A DNA stretch of 64,000 nucleotides from Virgisporangium aliadipatigenens (GCF_016863615.1 NZ_BOPF01000021.1:62001-126000), one strand, 5' to 3'; numbered from the stretch's first letter, positions 33,460 to 42,442 are shown. A program made the numbers and translations. Notes: generated by a model from the letters alone, not told the origin.

Positions 33460-34085
33460 GAGGCATCCGCCTGGGCGGTCGCCTTCTCCTTCGCGGGCTT
33501 GCCGTTCTCGGCGGCGTTGTCCGCGGGGGCGTCGGTGTCGGCGTCATCGTCCGCGACGGCCGGCTCCTCGTTCTCGGCGATCTCGACCAGTTCCTCGTCG
33601 GAGACGGCCACCTCGGCCGCGGGCTTGTCGGCGGCCTCGTCGTCGGACTTGCCGGAACGCTTGCCCTCCGAGGAGTCCTTCGCGAGGGAGACCGCGCCGT
33701 CGCTGTCGGCGCCCTCGGTGGCGGTCTCGCTCTTCAGCGCGGCGAAGCGGGCCTCGCGCAGCCCGTCGGCCTCGGCGGTGTTGCCCGCCCGCAGCGCCGA
33801 CACCTCGGCCTCGAGCACGGCGATGAGCTCCTCCTTGTACCCGATGTCGTAGGCCGCACGGCGCAGCGCCACGTCGACCTGGGCCATCCGGTACCCGCGC
33901 AGCGCGGTGTCGAACCGCAGCCGCAGGAAGTCCGCCTCCGCGAGCGGCCGGTCGAGCGGCAACGGCGCCGCGGCACCGTCGGGCTCGGCCGGGTCGAGGC
34001 CGGGGTCCGCGCCGGTCATGAGCGCGGCGACACCGAAAACCACCGCACCGATGATCAACGCGGCCAGGAGGACGAAGAGCGCCAT
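33456..34085 (-). CDS. DivIVA-domain membrane protein (Rv1209-like)
   Basis: The 209-residue protein has an N-terminal transmembrane helix (MALFVLLAALIIGAVVFGVAALM), a DivIVA-like motif (FLRLRFDTALRGYRMAQVDVALRRAAYDI), and a coiled-coil helix (EELIAVLEAEVSALRAG). A long acidic disordered tail of Asp, Glu and Ala ends the protein. Such single-pass DivIVA-motif proteins may localise to poles or septa, but this has not been shown for this family. It is head-to-head with folP2 across about 92 bp. In mycobacteria, by my recollection, gpgS lies between folP2 and Rv1209; here gpgS is absent. Confidence 0.82.
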   Translation of the reverse strand: MALFVLLAALIIGAVVFGVAALMTGADPGLDPAEPDGAAAPLPLDRPLAEADFLRLRFDTALRGYRMAQVDVALRRAAYDIGYKEELIAVLEAEVSALRAGNTAEADGLREARFAALKSETATEGADSDGAVSLAKDSSEGKRSGKSDDEAADKPAAEVAVSDEELVEIAENEEPAVADDDADTDAPADNAAENGKPAKEKATAQADAS

Positions 34086-34177
34086 GGGTCGATCGTGGCA
34101 CGCTGACCCGTGGCGGGCGACCCCGCCACCCCGCAGACGACCGCACGATCTACCCAGAACGCACCCGGAGGCCCCAA

Positions 34178-35071
34178 GTGCCGAGGCCAGAAGCCCGTGA
34201 CCGAAATGCCGGACTGCGTCTCGGCGCGCAATCATTCGGGCCGACGGACTACGCGGTCATGGCGATCGTCAACCGGACACCCGATTCCTTCTACGACCGC
34301 GGCGCCACGTTCGCCGAGGACGCCGCCCTGCGCGCGGTGGAAGCGGCCGTCGAGGCGGGGGCCGACATCATCGACATCGGCGGGGTGAAGGCCGGGCCGG
34401 GTGCCGAGGTCGACGCCGACGAGGAACTGCGCCGCACGGTGCCGACGGTGGCGGCGGTGCGCGCGCGGTTCCCGGGAGTGGTGATCTCGATCGACACGTG
34501 GCGGGCGAGGGTGGCGCGCGAGGCGGTGGCCGCCGGGGCCGACCTGCTCAACGACACCTGGGCCGGCGCCGACCCGGAACTGGCGGTGGCCGCCGCGGAG
34601 ACCGGCGCCGGCCTGGTCTGTTCGCACGCCGGTGGGCTGACCCCGCGCACCCGGCCGCACCGGCCCGCGTTCGACGACGTGGTGGCGGACGTCGTGCGCA
34701 CCGTGACCGGCCTGGCCGAACGCGCGGTCGCGGTCGGTGTGCGCCCGGACGGCATCCTGATCGACCCCGCGCACGACTTCGGCAAGAACACGTTCCAGTC
34801 GCTGGAGGTGAGCCGGCGCCTGGACGAACTGGCGGCGACGGGTTGGCCCCTGCTCGTGGCGCTGTCCAACAAGGACTTCATCGGCGAGACGCTTGACGTG
34901 CCGCTGGACCAGCGCCTGGAGGGCACGCTGGCGGCCACGGCGATCGCCGCGTGGCTGGGCGCGCGGGTGTTCCGGGCGCACAACGTGCGCGAGACCCGAC
35001 GGGTGCTGGACACGGTCGCGGCGATCCGCGGGGACCGCCCGCCGAGGGTCAGCCGAAGGGGCCTGGCCTGA
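34178..35071 (+). CDS. folP2: Dihydropteroate synthase-family protein FolP2
   Basis: The 297-residue TIM-barrel protein has the DHPS signatures: VMAIVNRTPDSFYDRGATFAEDAALR, GADIIDIGGVKAGPG, ISIDTWRARVAREA, GILIDPAHDFGKNTFQSLEVSRRL, and a C-terminal RAHNVRETRRVLD. DHPS joins p-aminobenzoate to hydroxymethyl-dihydropterin diphosphate. The substrate-binding residues look mostly kept. Other folate genes are not nearby, and I recall that mycobacterial FolP2 paralogues do not show normal DHPS activity. True DHPS function is therefore uncertain. The GTG at 34178 has GGAGG 7 nt upstream. Confidence 0.85.
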   Translation: MPRPEARDRNAGLRLGAQSFGPTDYAVMAIVNRTPDSFYDRGATFAEDAALRAVEAAVEAGADIIDIGGVKAGPGAEVDADEELRRTVPTVAAVRARFPGVVISIDTWRARVAREAVAAGADLLNDTWAGADPELAVAAAETGAGLVCSHAGGLTPRTRPHRPAFDDVVADVVRTVTGLAERAVAVGVRPDGILIDPAHDFGKNTFQSLEVSRRLDELAATGWPLLVALSNKDFIGETLDVPLDQRLEGTLAATAIAAWLGARVFRAHNVRETRRVLDTVAAIRGDRPPRVSRRGLA

Positions 35072-35086
35072 AAGGTTCAGACCCGT

Positions 35087-35464
35087 TCAGGCCCAGCGGA
35101 GCACGCGCTTGCGCCAGGCGTACAGCAGCCCGAGCGCCAGCACGGCCACGAAGATCGCCATCTCCACGACTGCGGCGCCGCCGAACCCGGGCCGGTCGAA
35201 AATCACGGCCCACGGGAAGAGAAACACGCTCTCGACCGCAAACAACGCATACAAATATGCGTACACGTAGTAGCGGATCTGGGCCTGTGCCCAGTCACCG
35301 CCGACCGGATCGAGCCCACACTCGTAAGACTCGAACTTCCCGGACGAAACGGACGGCCTACGGGGACGAAGTACACGATTGGCGGAAAAAGCACCCACGA
35401 AAACGAGTGCGCCGGCGAGTAGGGTGATGCCCAGCGTCGCGTACGAGCCGAGGTACCCGTCCAT
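35087..35464 (-). CDS. Orphan NADH-quinone oxidoreductase subunit A (NuoA-like)
   Basis: The 125-residue protein has three transmembrane helices and the NuoA core YECGLDPVGGDWAQAQIRYYVYAYLYALF followed by FAVESVFLFPWAV. NuoA belongs to the membrane arm of complex I. Here it stands alone, with no nuoB-N genes in the window. The otherwise conserved Asp of the FD(V/I)E motif (Asp79 in E. coli) is Ala (FAVES), while the Glu is kept. It could be a degenerate paralogue, or a second NuoA that works with a ferredoxin-linked complex. Its ATG overlaps the start of the opposite-strand gene (CATGATG at 35462-35468). Confidence 0.85.
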   Translation of the reverse strand: MDGYLGSYATLGITLLAGALVFVGAFSANRVLRPRRPSVSSGKFESYECGLDPVGGDWAQAQIRYYVYAYLYALFAVESVFLFPWAVIFDRPGFGGAAVVEMAIFVAVLALGLLYAWRKRVLRWA

Positions 35465-36548
35465 GATGCGAAGCGTACCGGTCTCGCTCCTGTTGATCCT
35501 GTTCTGCCTCGTCGGCGGTGCGCCCGCGGCAGCGGAGCCGACCCCCACGCCGTCGCCCTCCCCGACGGCTCCGCCGCCCGTGGTGCCGACCGTCGAGGCC
35601 GCCGACATCGCGGTCGACCCGGGCTACTGGCAGGGCACCACCGAGCGGTTCGCGCTGCGGATCACGATCGGCAACCCGTCCGACGAGGACGCGATCACCA
35701 CGACCGACGTGATCCTGCCGCCCGACGTGACCCGCGTCGACGCCACGCCGGCCGCGGGCTGCACCGTCGCCGGCCTCAGCTTCACCTGCCCGCTCGCCGC
35801 CGGCGCCAAGGTCGCGCTGGAGGTCACGGTCGGGATCGCGAGCGGCGCGTGGCGGCAGCCCCAGCGCGGCCGGGTCAGGACCACCGCGCGGGTGGTGGGC
35901 GACCTCACGCCGGGCGTCGCCGAGGACACCTATGCGGTGTCGTTCCCGCCCGGGCCGCCGACACCGGGGATCGGGCTGGAGGTCAACGATCCCGTGCTGC
36001 GCGAAAACGGCCGCGACACCGTCGAGCTGGAGGTGCGGCTGCACAACTCGGGAGCCGTTCCGGCGCGCGGCGTCGTCGAGGTGCGACCGCCGGCCGGCGT
36101 CTCCGTGGCGACCGTCCCGTCCGTGTGCACCGCCCGCGACCGCACCGTCTCCGGCGAACGCTGCGAACTCGGCCGCATCCCCGCCGACCAGCAACTGCTG
36201 CTGGTGTTCGGGCTCACGGTGCCCGCCGCGGCGCGGTCGGCGGCCGAACTGCTCGGCTCCGTGCAGGCCACGCTCACCCCGGCCGTGCAGGACGGCCTGA
36301 CCGTGCAATCGGAGTTCCATATCAGGATCCCGGAACCCGCGGCCAGCGTCACGCCGGGTGACGAGGGCGACGGTCCGGTGGCCGCGGCCGCCGAAGGCGC
36401 CCGGGGCGCCAACCGACTGCCGGACAGCGGCCCGATCGCGACCGCGCCGGTGAGCCGCACGCTTTCGATCATTCCCCTGCTCACGGCCGTCGCCGGCGCG
36501 TTCACGATCCTTGTCGTGCTGTCGTTGATCCGTCGCCGGTCCGGGTGA
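35463..36548 (+). CDS. Secreted C-terminally anchored protein with Ig-like/DUF11-type domains
   Basis: The 361-residue protein has a signal peptide (VPVSLLLILFCLVGGAPAAA) and a Pro/Thr/Ser linker (PTPTPSPSPTAP). Two beta-sandwich-like segments with Cys pairs follow (GCTVAGLSFTCPL; VCTARDRTVSGERCELG), resembling DUF11 or conserved-repeat surface domains. It ends with LPDSG, a hydrophobic helix (SIIPLLTAVAGAFTILVVLSLI) and RRRSG. The tail resembles a sortase sorting signal, with LPDSG in place of LPxTG, so cell-wall or membrane anchoring is likely. Start is ATG 35463 or 35466, directly overlapping the nuoA-like start on the other strand. Confidence 0.78.
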   Translation: MMRSVPVSLLLILFCLVGGAPAAAEPTPTPSPSPTAPPPVVPTVEAADIAVDPGYWQGTTERFALRITIGNPSDEDAITTTDVILPPDVTRVDATPAAGCTVAGLSFTCPLAAGAKVALEVTVGIASGAWRQPQRGRVRTTARVVGDLTPGVAEDTYAVSFPPGPPTPGIGLEVNDPVLRENGRDTVELEVRLHNSGAVPARGVVEVRPPAGVSVATVPSVCTARDRTVSGERCELGRIPADQQLLLVFGLTVPAAARSAAELLGSVQATLTPAVQDGLTVQSEFHIRIPEPAASVTPGDEGDGPVAAAAEGARGANRLPDSGPIATAPVSRTLSIIPLLTAVAGAFTILVVLSLIRRRSG

Positions 36549-36733
36549 GGGACGTCACGGTTCGGCGATCAGGACACTGCGGCCGGTGTATTCCTTCGAC
36601 GTACGCTCTAAGGGCAGACTCACTTGCCGGGTCGGCACCGCCGCCATCCCGCCCCCGCGAACCGTCCTGCCGATGACGCCGTATCCCTTGTGGAAGGGGG
36701 AGGCGCCACTCGGCCACGAGGAGGTAGAAGTCC

Positions 36734-38578
36734 GTGTCCAAGCAGGTCCGGCAGCTGGACCGCGTGGTCATCCGGTTCGCCGGTGACTCCGGTGACGGGA
36801 TGCAGCTGACCGGTGACCGGTTCACGTCGGAAACCGCTCAGCTGGGTAATGACATATCGACGTTGCCCAACTTCCCCGCGGAGATCCGTGCCCCTGCGGG
36901 CACCCTGCCGGGGGTGTCCAGCTTCCAGGTGCACTTCGCCGACTTCGACATCCTCACGCCGGGCGACGCGCCCAATGTTCTCGTCGCGATGAATCCGGCC
37001 GCGCTCAAGGCGAATCTGCCGGACCTCCCGCGCGGTGCGGAGATCATCGTCAATACCGACGAATTCACCAAGCGGAACCTCGCGAAGGTCGGATATGCGA
37101 CCAACCCGCTCGAGGACGGTTCGCTGAACGGCTACGCGCTGCACCCGGTCGCGCTGACGAGCATGACGATCAAGGCCCTGGAAGCGCTGGAGGTGTCCAA
37201 GAAGGACGCCGAGCGGGCCAAGAACATGTTCGCCCTCGGGCTGCTGTCGTGGATGTACTCGCGGCCGAGCGAGTCCACGCTCGACTTCCTCAACCGCAAG
37301 TTCGCCTCGCGGCCGCACCTGGCGCAGGCCAACATCGCGGCGTTCAAGGCGGGCTGGAACTTCGGCGAGACCACCGAGGACTTCGCCGTCCGCTACGAGG
37401 TGAAGCCCGCGCAGATGCCGCCCGGCACCTACCGCAACATCACCGGCAACGTGGCGCTGGCCCTCGGCGTCGTCGCGGCCGGCGTGCGCGCCAAGCTGCC
37501 GGTCTTCCTCGGCGCGTACCCGATCACGCCCGCCTCGGACGTGCTGCACGAGCTGTCCAAGCACAAGAAGTTCGGCGTGACGACCGTGCAGGCCGAGGAC
37601 GAGATCGCGGCCGTCGGCGTGGCGCTCGGCGCCTCCTACGGCGGTGCGCTCGGCGTCACCACCACGTCCGGCCCCGGTGTCGCGCTCAAGGGCGAGACGA
37701 TCTCGCTCGCCGTGGCGCTCGAACTGCCGCTGCTGATCATCGACGTGCAGCGCGCCGGTCCGTCGACCGGGCTGCCGACCAAGACCGAGCAGGCCGACCT
37801 CAACATGGCGCTGTTCGGCCGGCACGGCGAGGCACCCGTCGCGGTGATCGCGCCGAACTCGCCGTCGGACTGCTTCTACGCCGCCGTCGAGGCCGCCCGG
37901 ATCGCGCTGAAGTACCGCACGCCGGTGCTGCTGCTGTCGGACGGGTACATCGCCAACGGTTCCGAGCCGTGGCGGCTGCCGGAGATCTCCGAGCTGCCCG
38001 ACCTGCAGGTGGAGTTCGCCACCGCGCCCAACGGGCCGGACGGGCAGTTCCTGCCGTACCTGCGCGACCCCGAGACGTTGGCGCGGCCGTGGGCCGTTCC
38101 GGGCACGCCCGGGCTGGAGCACCGCATCGGTGGGCTGGAGAAGGCCGACAAGACCGGCGACATCTCCTACGACCCGGCCAACCACGACTTCATGGTGCGC
38201 ACCCGGGCCGCCCGCATCGAGGGGATCCCGGTGCCGGACGTCGAGGTCGACGACCCGTCGGACAACGCGCGCATCCTGGTGCTGGGCTGGGGTTCGACCT
38301 ACGGGCCGATCGGTGCCGCCTGCCGTGCGCTGCGCGCCCGCGGGATCGACATCGCGCAGGCGCACCTGCGGCACCTGTCGCCGATGCCGGCCAACCTCGG
38401 TGCCGTTCTCAAGAGCTACGACAAGGTCGTCATCCCGGAGATGAACCTCGGTCAGCTCGCCCACGTCATCCGCGCCCGGTTCCTGATCGACGCGATCGGC
38501 TACAACCAGGTCCGCGGCCTCCCGTTCACCGCCAACGAACTGGAGACCATGCTCGAAGAGGTGATCAAGAGTGCCTGA
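36734..38578 (+). CDS. korA: 2-oxoglutarate/2-oxoacid:ferredoxin oxidoreductase alpha subunit
   Basis: The 614-residue subunit fuses the gamma-like domain (IRFAGDSGDGMQLTGDRF, then ...PNVLVAMNPAAL) with the pyrimidine-binding alpha domain (GAYPITPASDVLHELSKHKKF, VQAEDEIAAVGVALGASYGGA, TTTSGPGVALKGE). With KorB it oxidatively decarboxylates 2-oxoglutarate or a related acid to the acyl-CoA, passing electrons to ferredoxin. This is an alternative to the 2-oxoglutarate dehydrogenase in actinomycetes. A GAGGTAGAAG sequence precedes the GTG at 36734. It overlaps korB by 8 bp. The nearby orphan NuoA might hint at downstream electron flow, but that is speculation. Confidence 0.92.
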   Translation: MSKQVRQLDRVVIRFAGDSGDGMQLTGDRFTSETAQLGNDISTLPNFPAEIRAPAGTLPGVSSFQVHFADFDILTPGDAPNVLVAMNPAALKANLPDLPRGAEIIVNTDEFTKRNLAKVGYATNPLEDGSLNGYALHPVALTSMTIKALEALEVSKKDAERAKNMFALGLLSWMYSRPSESTLDFLNRKFASRPHLAQANIAAFKAGWNFGETTEDFAVRYEVKPAQMPPGTYRNITGNVALALGVVAAGVRAKLPVFLGAYPITPASDVLHELSKHKKFGVTTVQAEDEIAAVGVALGASYGGALGVTTTSGPGVALKGETISLAVALELPLLIIDVQRAGPSTGLPTKTEQADLNMALFGRHGEAPVAVIAPNSPSDCFYAAVEAARIALKYRTPVLLLSDGYIANGSEPWRLPEISELPDLQVEFATAPNGPDGQFLPYLRDPETLARPWAVPGTPGLEHRIGGLEKADKTGDISYDPANHDFMVRTRAARIEGIPVPDVEVDDPSDNARILVLGWGSTYGPIGAACRALRARGIDIAQAHLRHLSPMPANLGAVLKSYDKVVIPEMNLGQLAHVIRARFLIDAIGYNQVRGLPFTANELETMLEEVIKSA

Positions 38579-39602
38579 GGTGCCGCTCAAGCTGACCATG
38601 AAGGACTTCAAGTCCGACCAGGAGGTGCGCTGGTGCCCCGGCTGCGGGGACTACGCGATCCTGGCGGCGGTCCAGAACTTCATGCCGGAGCTGGGCATCC
38701 CGCGCGAGCGCATCACGTTCATCTCGGGGATCGGCTGCTCGTCGCGGTTCCCGTACTACATGAACACCTACGGGATGCACTCGATCCACGGGCGCGCCCC
38801 GGCCATCGCCTCCGGACTCTCGGTGTCGCGTCCCGACCTCTCCGTCTGGGTCGTCACCGGTGACGGCGACGCGCTCTCCATCGGTGGAAACCACCTGATC
38901 CACGCGCTGCGGCGCAACGTCAACCTGAAGATCCTGCTGTTCAACAACCGGATCTACGGGCTCACGAAGGGTCAGTACTCACCGACCTCGGAGCTGGGCA
39001 AGATCACCAAGTCGACGCCGGTCGGCTCGGCGGACTCGCCGTTCAACCCGATCTCGTTGGCGCTGGGCGCCGAGGCGACGTTCGTGGCGCGCACGCTGGA
39101 CAGCGACCGCAAGCACCTCCAGTCGGTGCTGCGCGCCGCCGCCCAGCACGAGGGCTCGGCGTTCATCGAGATCTACCAGAACTGCAACATCTTCAACGAC
39201 GGCGCCTTCGACACCCTGAAGGAGCCCGAGACCCGCGAGGACTACCTGATCCGCCTCGAACACGGCGAGCCGATCACGTTCGGCGCACAGGGTCAGTGGT
39301 CCGTGGTGCACCCGCCCGGCGGGTTCGGCCTGAAGGTGGTGCCGACGGAGTCGGCCGAGGCCAGCGACATCGTCATCCACGACCAGACGATCTCCGAACC
39401 GGCGTACGCGTTCGCGCTGTCGCGGCTGCCGGAGGGCGACAACCGGCACACGCCGATCGGGGTCTTCCGCTCGGTCGACCGCCCGTCCTACGACCGCCTG
39501 GTCACCGACCAGCTGACGGAGGCCAAGGCCAAGCTGACGGCCGAGCCCGAGGCCGAACTGGCGAGCCTGCTGAGCTCCGGCGACACCTGGACGATCCTGT
39601 AA
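38571..39602 (+). CDS. korB: 2-oxoacid:ferredoxin oxidoreductase beta subunit
   Basis: The 343-residue subunit binds thiamine diphosphate and supplies the catalytic partner of KorA. Visible motifs are RWCPGCGDYAIL (ThDP region), GIGCSSRFPYYMNTYGMHSIHGRAPAIA, and the ThDP/Mg motif VVTGDGDALSIGGNHLIHALRRN ending NN (GDG-x-NN pattern). The CPGCG and GIGCSS cysteines are at positions expected for the family; no extra ferredoxin-like cluster domain is present. The GTG at 38571 lies inside the korA end, so the two subunits are translationally coupled. A terminator-like hairpin follows. Confidence 0.92.
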   Translation: MPEVPLKLTMKDFKSDQEVRWCPGCGDYAILAAVQNFMPELGIPRERITFISGIGCSSRFPYYMNTYGMHSIHGRAPAIASGLSVSRPDLSVWVVTGDGDALSIGGNHLIHALRRNVNLKILLFNNRIYGLTKGQYSPTSELGKITKSTPVGSADSPFNPISLALGAEATFVARTLDSDRKHLQSVLRAAAQHEGSAFIEIYQNCNIFNDGAFDTLKEPETREDYLIRLEHGEPITFGAQGQWSVVHPPGGFGLKVVPTESAEASDIVIHDQTISEPAYAFALSRLPEGDNRHTPIGVFRSVDRPSYDRLVTDQLTEAKAKLTAEPEAELASLLSSGDTWTIL

Positions 39603-39616
39603 CGCGCTCTGTTGTT

Positions 39617-39652
39617 CGGCGGCGCCGGCCCTCCTGGGGGTCGGCGCCGCCG
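39617..39652 (+). terminator. Hairpin after korAB
   Basis: CGGCGGCGCCG (39617-39627) pairs with CGGCGCCGCCG (39642-39652), an 11-bp GC stem with a 14-nt loop, just 14 bp after the korB stop. It lies between korB and the converging beta-lactamase-like gene and may terminate both. Confidence 0.75.
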
Positions 39653-39667
39653 TCGTTCCATGGGCCG

Positions 39668-40573
39668 TCAGCCCGCCCGGAGGCGGTCGCGAAGCGACCT
39701 CGCGACCTGGGCCATGACCGCCTCGGCCCCGGGCTGGACCACCGCGGGGACGCTCGACTCCGTCAGGGCCGCTACGGCGTAGGTCGGGCCGTCGAGGTGT
39801 TCGACCACGCCGACCTCGTGCCGCAGGTTGAGCAGCGTCCCCGTCTTGGACGACCAGCGCGCCGCGTCGGAGGCGAAGTCGGGCGCGAGGCGCTGGCGGT
39901 GCAGGTTCATCGCCATCAGGTCGCGCACCCCTCGCGCCACCGCGGGGTCCACAGTGGACGGTCGCCAGAGCCCGGCCAGCAGGTCCACGAACGCCCGTGC
40001 GCTCCCCGTGCTCGCGCGGCTCACGTCCAACTGCGGCAGCGGATGGCCGCGCCCCTCGGTGGCGGCGCCGATCGCGAGCGAGTGCGCGAGGTGGCCCTTG
40101 CGCGGCTCGAAGCGTTCGGCCGGGGTGTCGTTGAGGACGTCGATCGCGTGCCGCACGACGATGCCGTCGAAACCCAGGGTGCGCAGCATCGCCGTCACCT
40201 CCTCCGGCGGCGTGAACCCGAACAGCGCGTCGGCGGCCGCGTTGTCGCTGATCGCCATCGCCAGGTAGAGCAGGTCCTCCAGCGCCACCGTCGCGGGATG
40301 GCGGAACCGGCTGATCCCCGGCGGCCCCGGCATCGCGACCGACCGGCCGGGCGGCACCACGACCGGCAGCGCCGGGTCGAGCGCGCCGGTGCGGACGCGT
40401 TCCAGGGTGGCGACCGCGAGCGGGATCTTGGCCAGCGACGAGACGGGATACCCGACGTCCGGCTCGATGCCCAGCTCGTCGCCGGTGTCGAGGTCGCGCA
40501 CCAGGAAGGAGCCGCGCAGGCCGGCCTCCGCCAGCGCGTCCCGCGCGTCCCGCAGCACCGCCGCGATGCTCAC
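39668..40573 (-). CDS. Cytoplasmic class A beta-lactamase-like protein (BlaB-type, penicillin-recognising)
   Basis: The 301-residue protein has the serine beta-lactamase/PBP motifs YPVSSLAKIPLAV (SxxK), AISDNAAAD (SDN) and WSSKTGTLLNL (KTG), so an acylable serine is likely. It has no signal peptide or lipobox and is expected inside the cell. The GTG overlaps the LysR gene's TGA by four bases. The arrangement LysR-BlaB-like protein, divergent from a secreted class A beta-lactamase, matches Streptomyces cacaoi blaA-blaB/blaL. There BlaB is needed for beta-lactamase regulation. A signalling role as an internal beta-lactam or muropeptide sensor is inferred. Confidence 0.83.
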   Translation of the reverse strand: MSIAAVLRDARDALAEAGLRGSFLVRDLDTGDELGIEPDVGYPVSSLAKIPLAVATLERVRTGALDPALPVVVPPGRSVAMPGPPGISRFRHPATVALEDLLYLAMAISDNAAADALFGFTPPEEVTAMLRTLGFDGIVVRHAIDVLNDTPAERFEPRKGHLAHSLAIGAATEGRGHPLPQLDVSRASTGSARAFVDLLAGLWRPSTVDPAVARGVRDLMAMNLHRQRLAPDFASDAARWSSKTGTLLNLRHEVGVVEHLDGPTYAVAALTESSVPAVVQPGAEAVMAQVARSLRDRLRAG

Positions 40574-41502
40574 GCCGCCCCCAGGCTGGTCGCCACCTCG
40601 TCGTGCAGGTCCTCGTGGACGCGCCGCGCGTCGTCCCGGGCGCCGGCCACCGCGTCGTAGCCCCGGGCCAGGTCCAACTCCCCGAGCGGCCGCCAGTGCA
40701 GGCCGAAGTCCGCCGCCTGCGCCCGGGAGCACAGCAGCAGGTCGTCCGAGCCGTACGCGTGGGCCGCCGCCGCGAAGAGCGTCGCCGCGACGCTCACCTG
40801 CCCCGGCCGCAGCCCCAGCGCGTCGCGCAGCCTGGTCAGCGGGTCGCGCACGTGCGGGACGTCGTCCTCGGGCTGGATCCAGACGCGCCGCCGTGGGTCG
40901 CGGTCCGCCCGCCCCGCGCGCAGCGTCTCCACATGGATCACAGGCGTCGGTGGAACGGCCGAAGCCGCCAGGCCCAGGGGGACACGCCATGCGCCCTCGT
41001 CCGCGGGCACCGCCAGCAGTGCGGCCCGCACCTCCAGCGCGCGATGCAGCTCGACGCGTTCGGCCGGATCCGCCGGGCACAGGTCGAGCACCAGGTCGTG
41101 CTCCCGGGCGGCGGCCACCAGAGCGGCCAGCGCACGCGGTGCGCACACCTGCGGAACGGCCAGGCGCAGCGGGCGCAACCGGGCCCGTTCGGCGTCGTGG
41201 CGCAGCGTCTCGGCCAGTTCGACCAGGCGGCGTGCGGAGGGCAGCAGGTCGCGGCCGAACGGCGTCAGCGTGACGCTGCGCGAGGAACGGTCGAAGAGGC
41301 GGCCGCCGAGGTGGCGTTCGAGCGCGGCGATGCGGCGACTCGCCACCGACTGCGGGATCCGGGCGGCGGCCGCCCCGACGGTGAAGCTGGCGTGGCCGCT
41401 GACCGCCACGAACGCCCGACACGCCGCCACCACATCCACGACCGCACTGTATGCCGGAACGGCATCGACGAGCACATCCGCGTCTTGGACGGCATCGAGC
41501 AT
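40570..41502 (-). CDS. LysR-family regulator (BlaA/AmpR-type) of the beta-lactamase
   Basis: The 310-residue LysR regulator has a helix-turn-helix around [50 protein letters not shown]. Ala-Ala-Arg-Ile replaces the more usual AA-x-L in the recognition region. An effector domain follows ([36 protein letters not shown]). It is divergent from the class A beta-lactamase over about 44 bp and translationally coupled to the BlaB-like gene. Control of the beta-lactamase by analogy with S. cacaoi BlaA or AmpR is strongly suggested. The ATG at 41502 has GGGGGGAG about 11 nt upstream. Confidence 0.85.
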   Translation of the reverse strand: MLDAVQDADVLVDAVPAYSAVVDVVAACRAFVAVSGHASFTVGAAAARIPQSVASRRIAALERHLGGRLFDRSSRSVTLTPFGRDLLPSARRLVELAETLRHDAERARLRPLRLAVPQVCAPRALAALVAAAREHDLVLDLCPADPAERVELHRALEVRAALLAVPADEGAWRVPLGLAASAVPPTPVIHVETLRAGRADRDPRRRVWIQPEDDVPHVRDPLTRLRDALGLRPGQVSVAATLFAAAAHAYGSDDLLLCSRAQAADFGLHWRPLGELDLARGYDAVAGARDDARRVHEDLHDEVATSLGAA

Positions 41503-41545
41503 CGCTGGCAGGCTCCCCCCAATGCACCGCAGATGGGACAACGCC

Positions 41546-42442
41546 ATGCTCAAACCGCTGCTGGCCGCCGCCGTCGCCGGCATCGCGCTCGCCGGCTGCG
41601 CCACCGACCCGACGCCCGCCCGGGACGGCACACCGCCCTCGGCGACACCGTCCGCGGCCGATCCCGGGTTCAAGGCCCTGGAGACGGAGTTCGGGGCGCG
41701 GCTCGGGCTGTACGCCGTCGACACCGGCTCCGGGCGCACCGTCACCTGGCGCGCCGACGAACGCTTCGCGTACGCCTCGACGTTCAAGGCGCTGGCCGCC
41801 GCGCAGGTTCTGGATGCCACGACCGCCGCCGAACTGGACACCGTCGTCAGGTACACGGCCGCCGACCTCGTCACCTATTCGCCGGTCACCGAGAAGCGCG
41901 TCGAGTCCGGTATGACGCTGCGCGAGATCTGCGACGCGGCCGTCCGCTACAGCGACAACACCGCCGGCAATCTCATGCTGCGCAAGCTCGGTGGGCCGGC
42001 CGGGTTCGAGAAGGGACTCCGGGACCTCGGCGACACGGTGAGCGACCCCGAACGCTGGGAGACCGACCTGAACGAGGCCACCCCCGGAGACGTCAGGGAC
42101 ACGAGCAGCCCGCGGGCGCTCGCCGCCGACCTGCGCGCCTACGTCGTCGGCGACGCCCTCGACGCGGAGGACCGCCCGGTCCTCATCGACTGGCTGAAGC
42201 GCAACACCACCGGCGATCAGACGATCCGGGCCGGTGCACCGGCCGGTTGGAGCGTCGGCGACAAGACCGGCAGCGCCGGATACGGCGGCCGCAACGACAT
42301 CGCCGTGCTGTGGCCGCCGGACGGTCGCGCACCCGTCGTGCTCGCCGTCCTGTCCGCCAAGGACGCCAAGGACGCCAAGTCCGACAACGCCCTGCTGGCC
42401 CGCGCGACGACCGTTGCGATGACGGCGCTAGCGGCGAAGTAG
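41546..42442 (+). CDS. Class A beta-lactamase, lipoprotein
   Basis: The 298-residue protein has a lipoprotein signal ([13 protein letters not shown], lipobox Cys) and a Pro/Thr linker. The Ambler class A domain has all active-site motifs: [13 protein letters not shown] (S70-xx-K73), YSDNTAGN (S130-D-N132), [11 protein letters not shown] (E166xxLN170) and [14 protein letters not shown] (K234-T-G). It should hydrolyse penicillins and be tethered on the outer face of the membrane. Two starts are possible (ATG 41522 or 41546); I prefer 41546 because the signal peptide then begins normally. It is divergent from the LysR gene and overlaps the next, convergent gene by 15 bp. Confidence 0.92.
   Translation: MLKPLLAAAVAGIALAGCATDPTPARDGTPPSATPSAADPGFKALETEFGARLGLYAVDTGSGRTVTWRADERFAYASTFKALAAAQVLDATTAAELDTVVRYTAADLVTYSPVTEKRVESGMTLREICDAAVRYSDNTAGNLMLRKLGGPAGFEKGLRDLGDTVSDPERWETDLNEATPGDVRDTSSPRALAADLRAYVVGDALDAEDRPVLIDWLKRNTTGDQTIRAGAPAGWSVGDKTGSAGYGGRNDIAVLWPPDGRAPVVLAVLSAKDAKDAKSDNALLARATTVAMTALAAK

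Noticed and set aside
40570-41874. Longer LysR frame starting at 41874
   Set aside because: The extension overlaps the divergent beta-lactamase gene and its translation has no homology-like content; the ATG at 41502 starts shortly before the helix-turn-helix.
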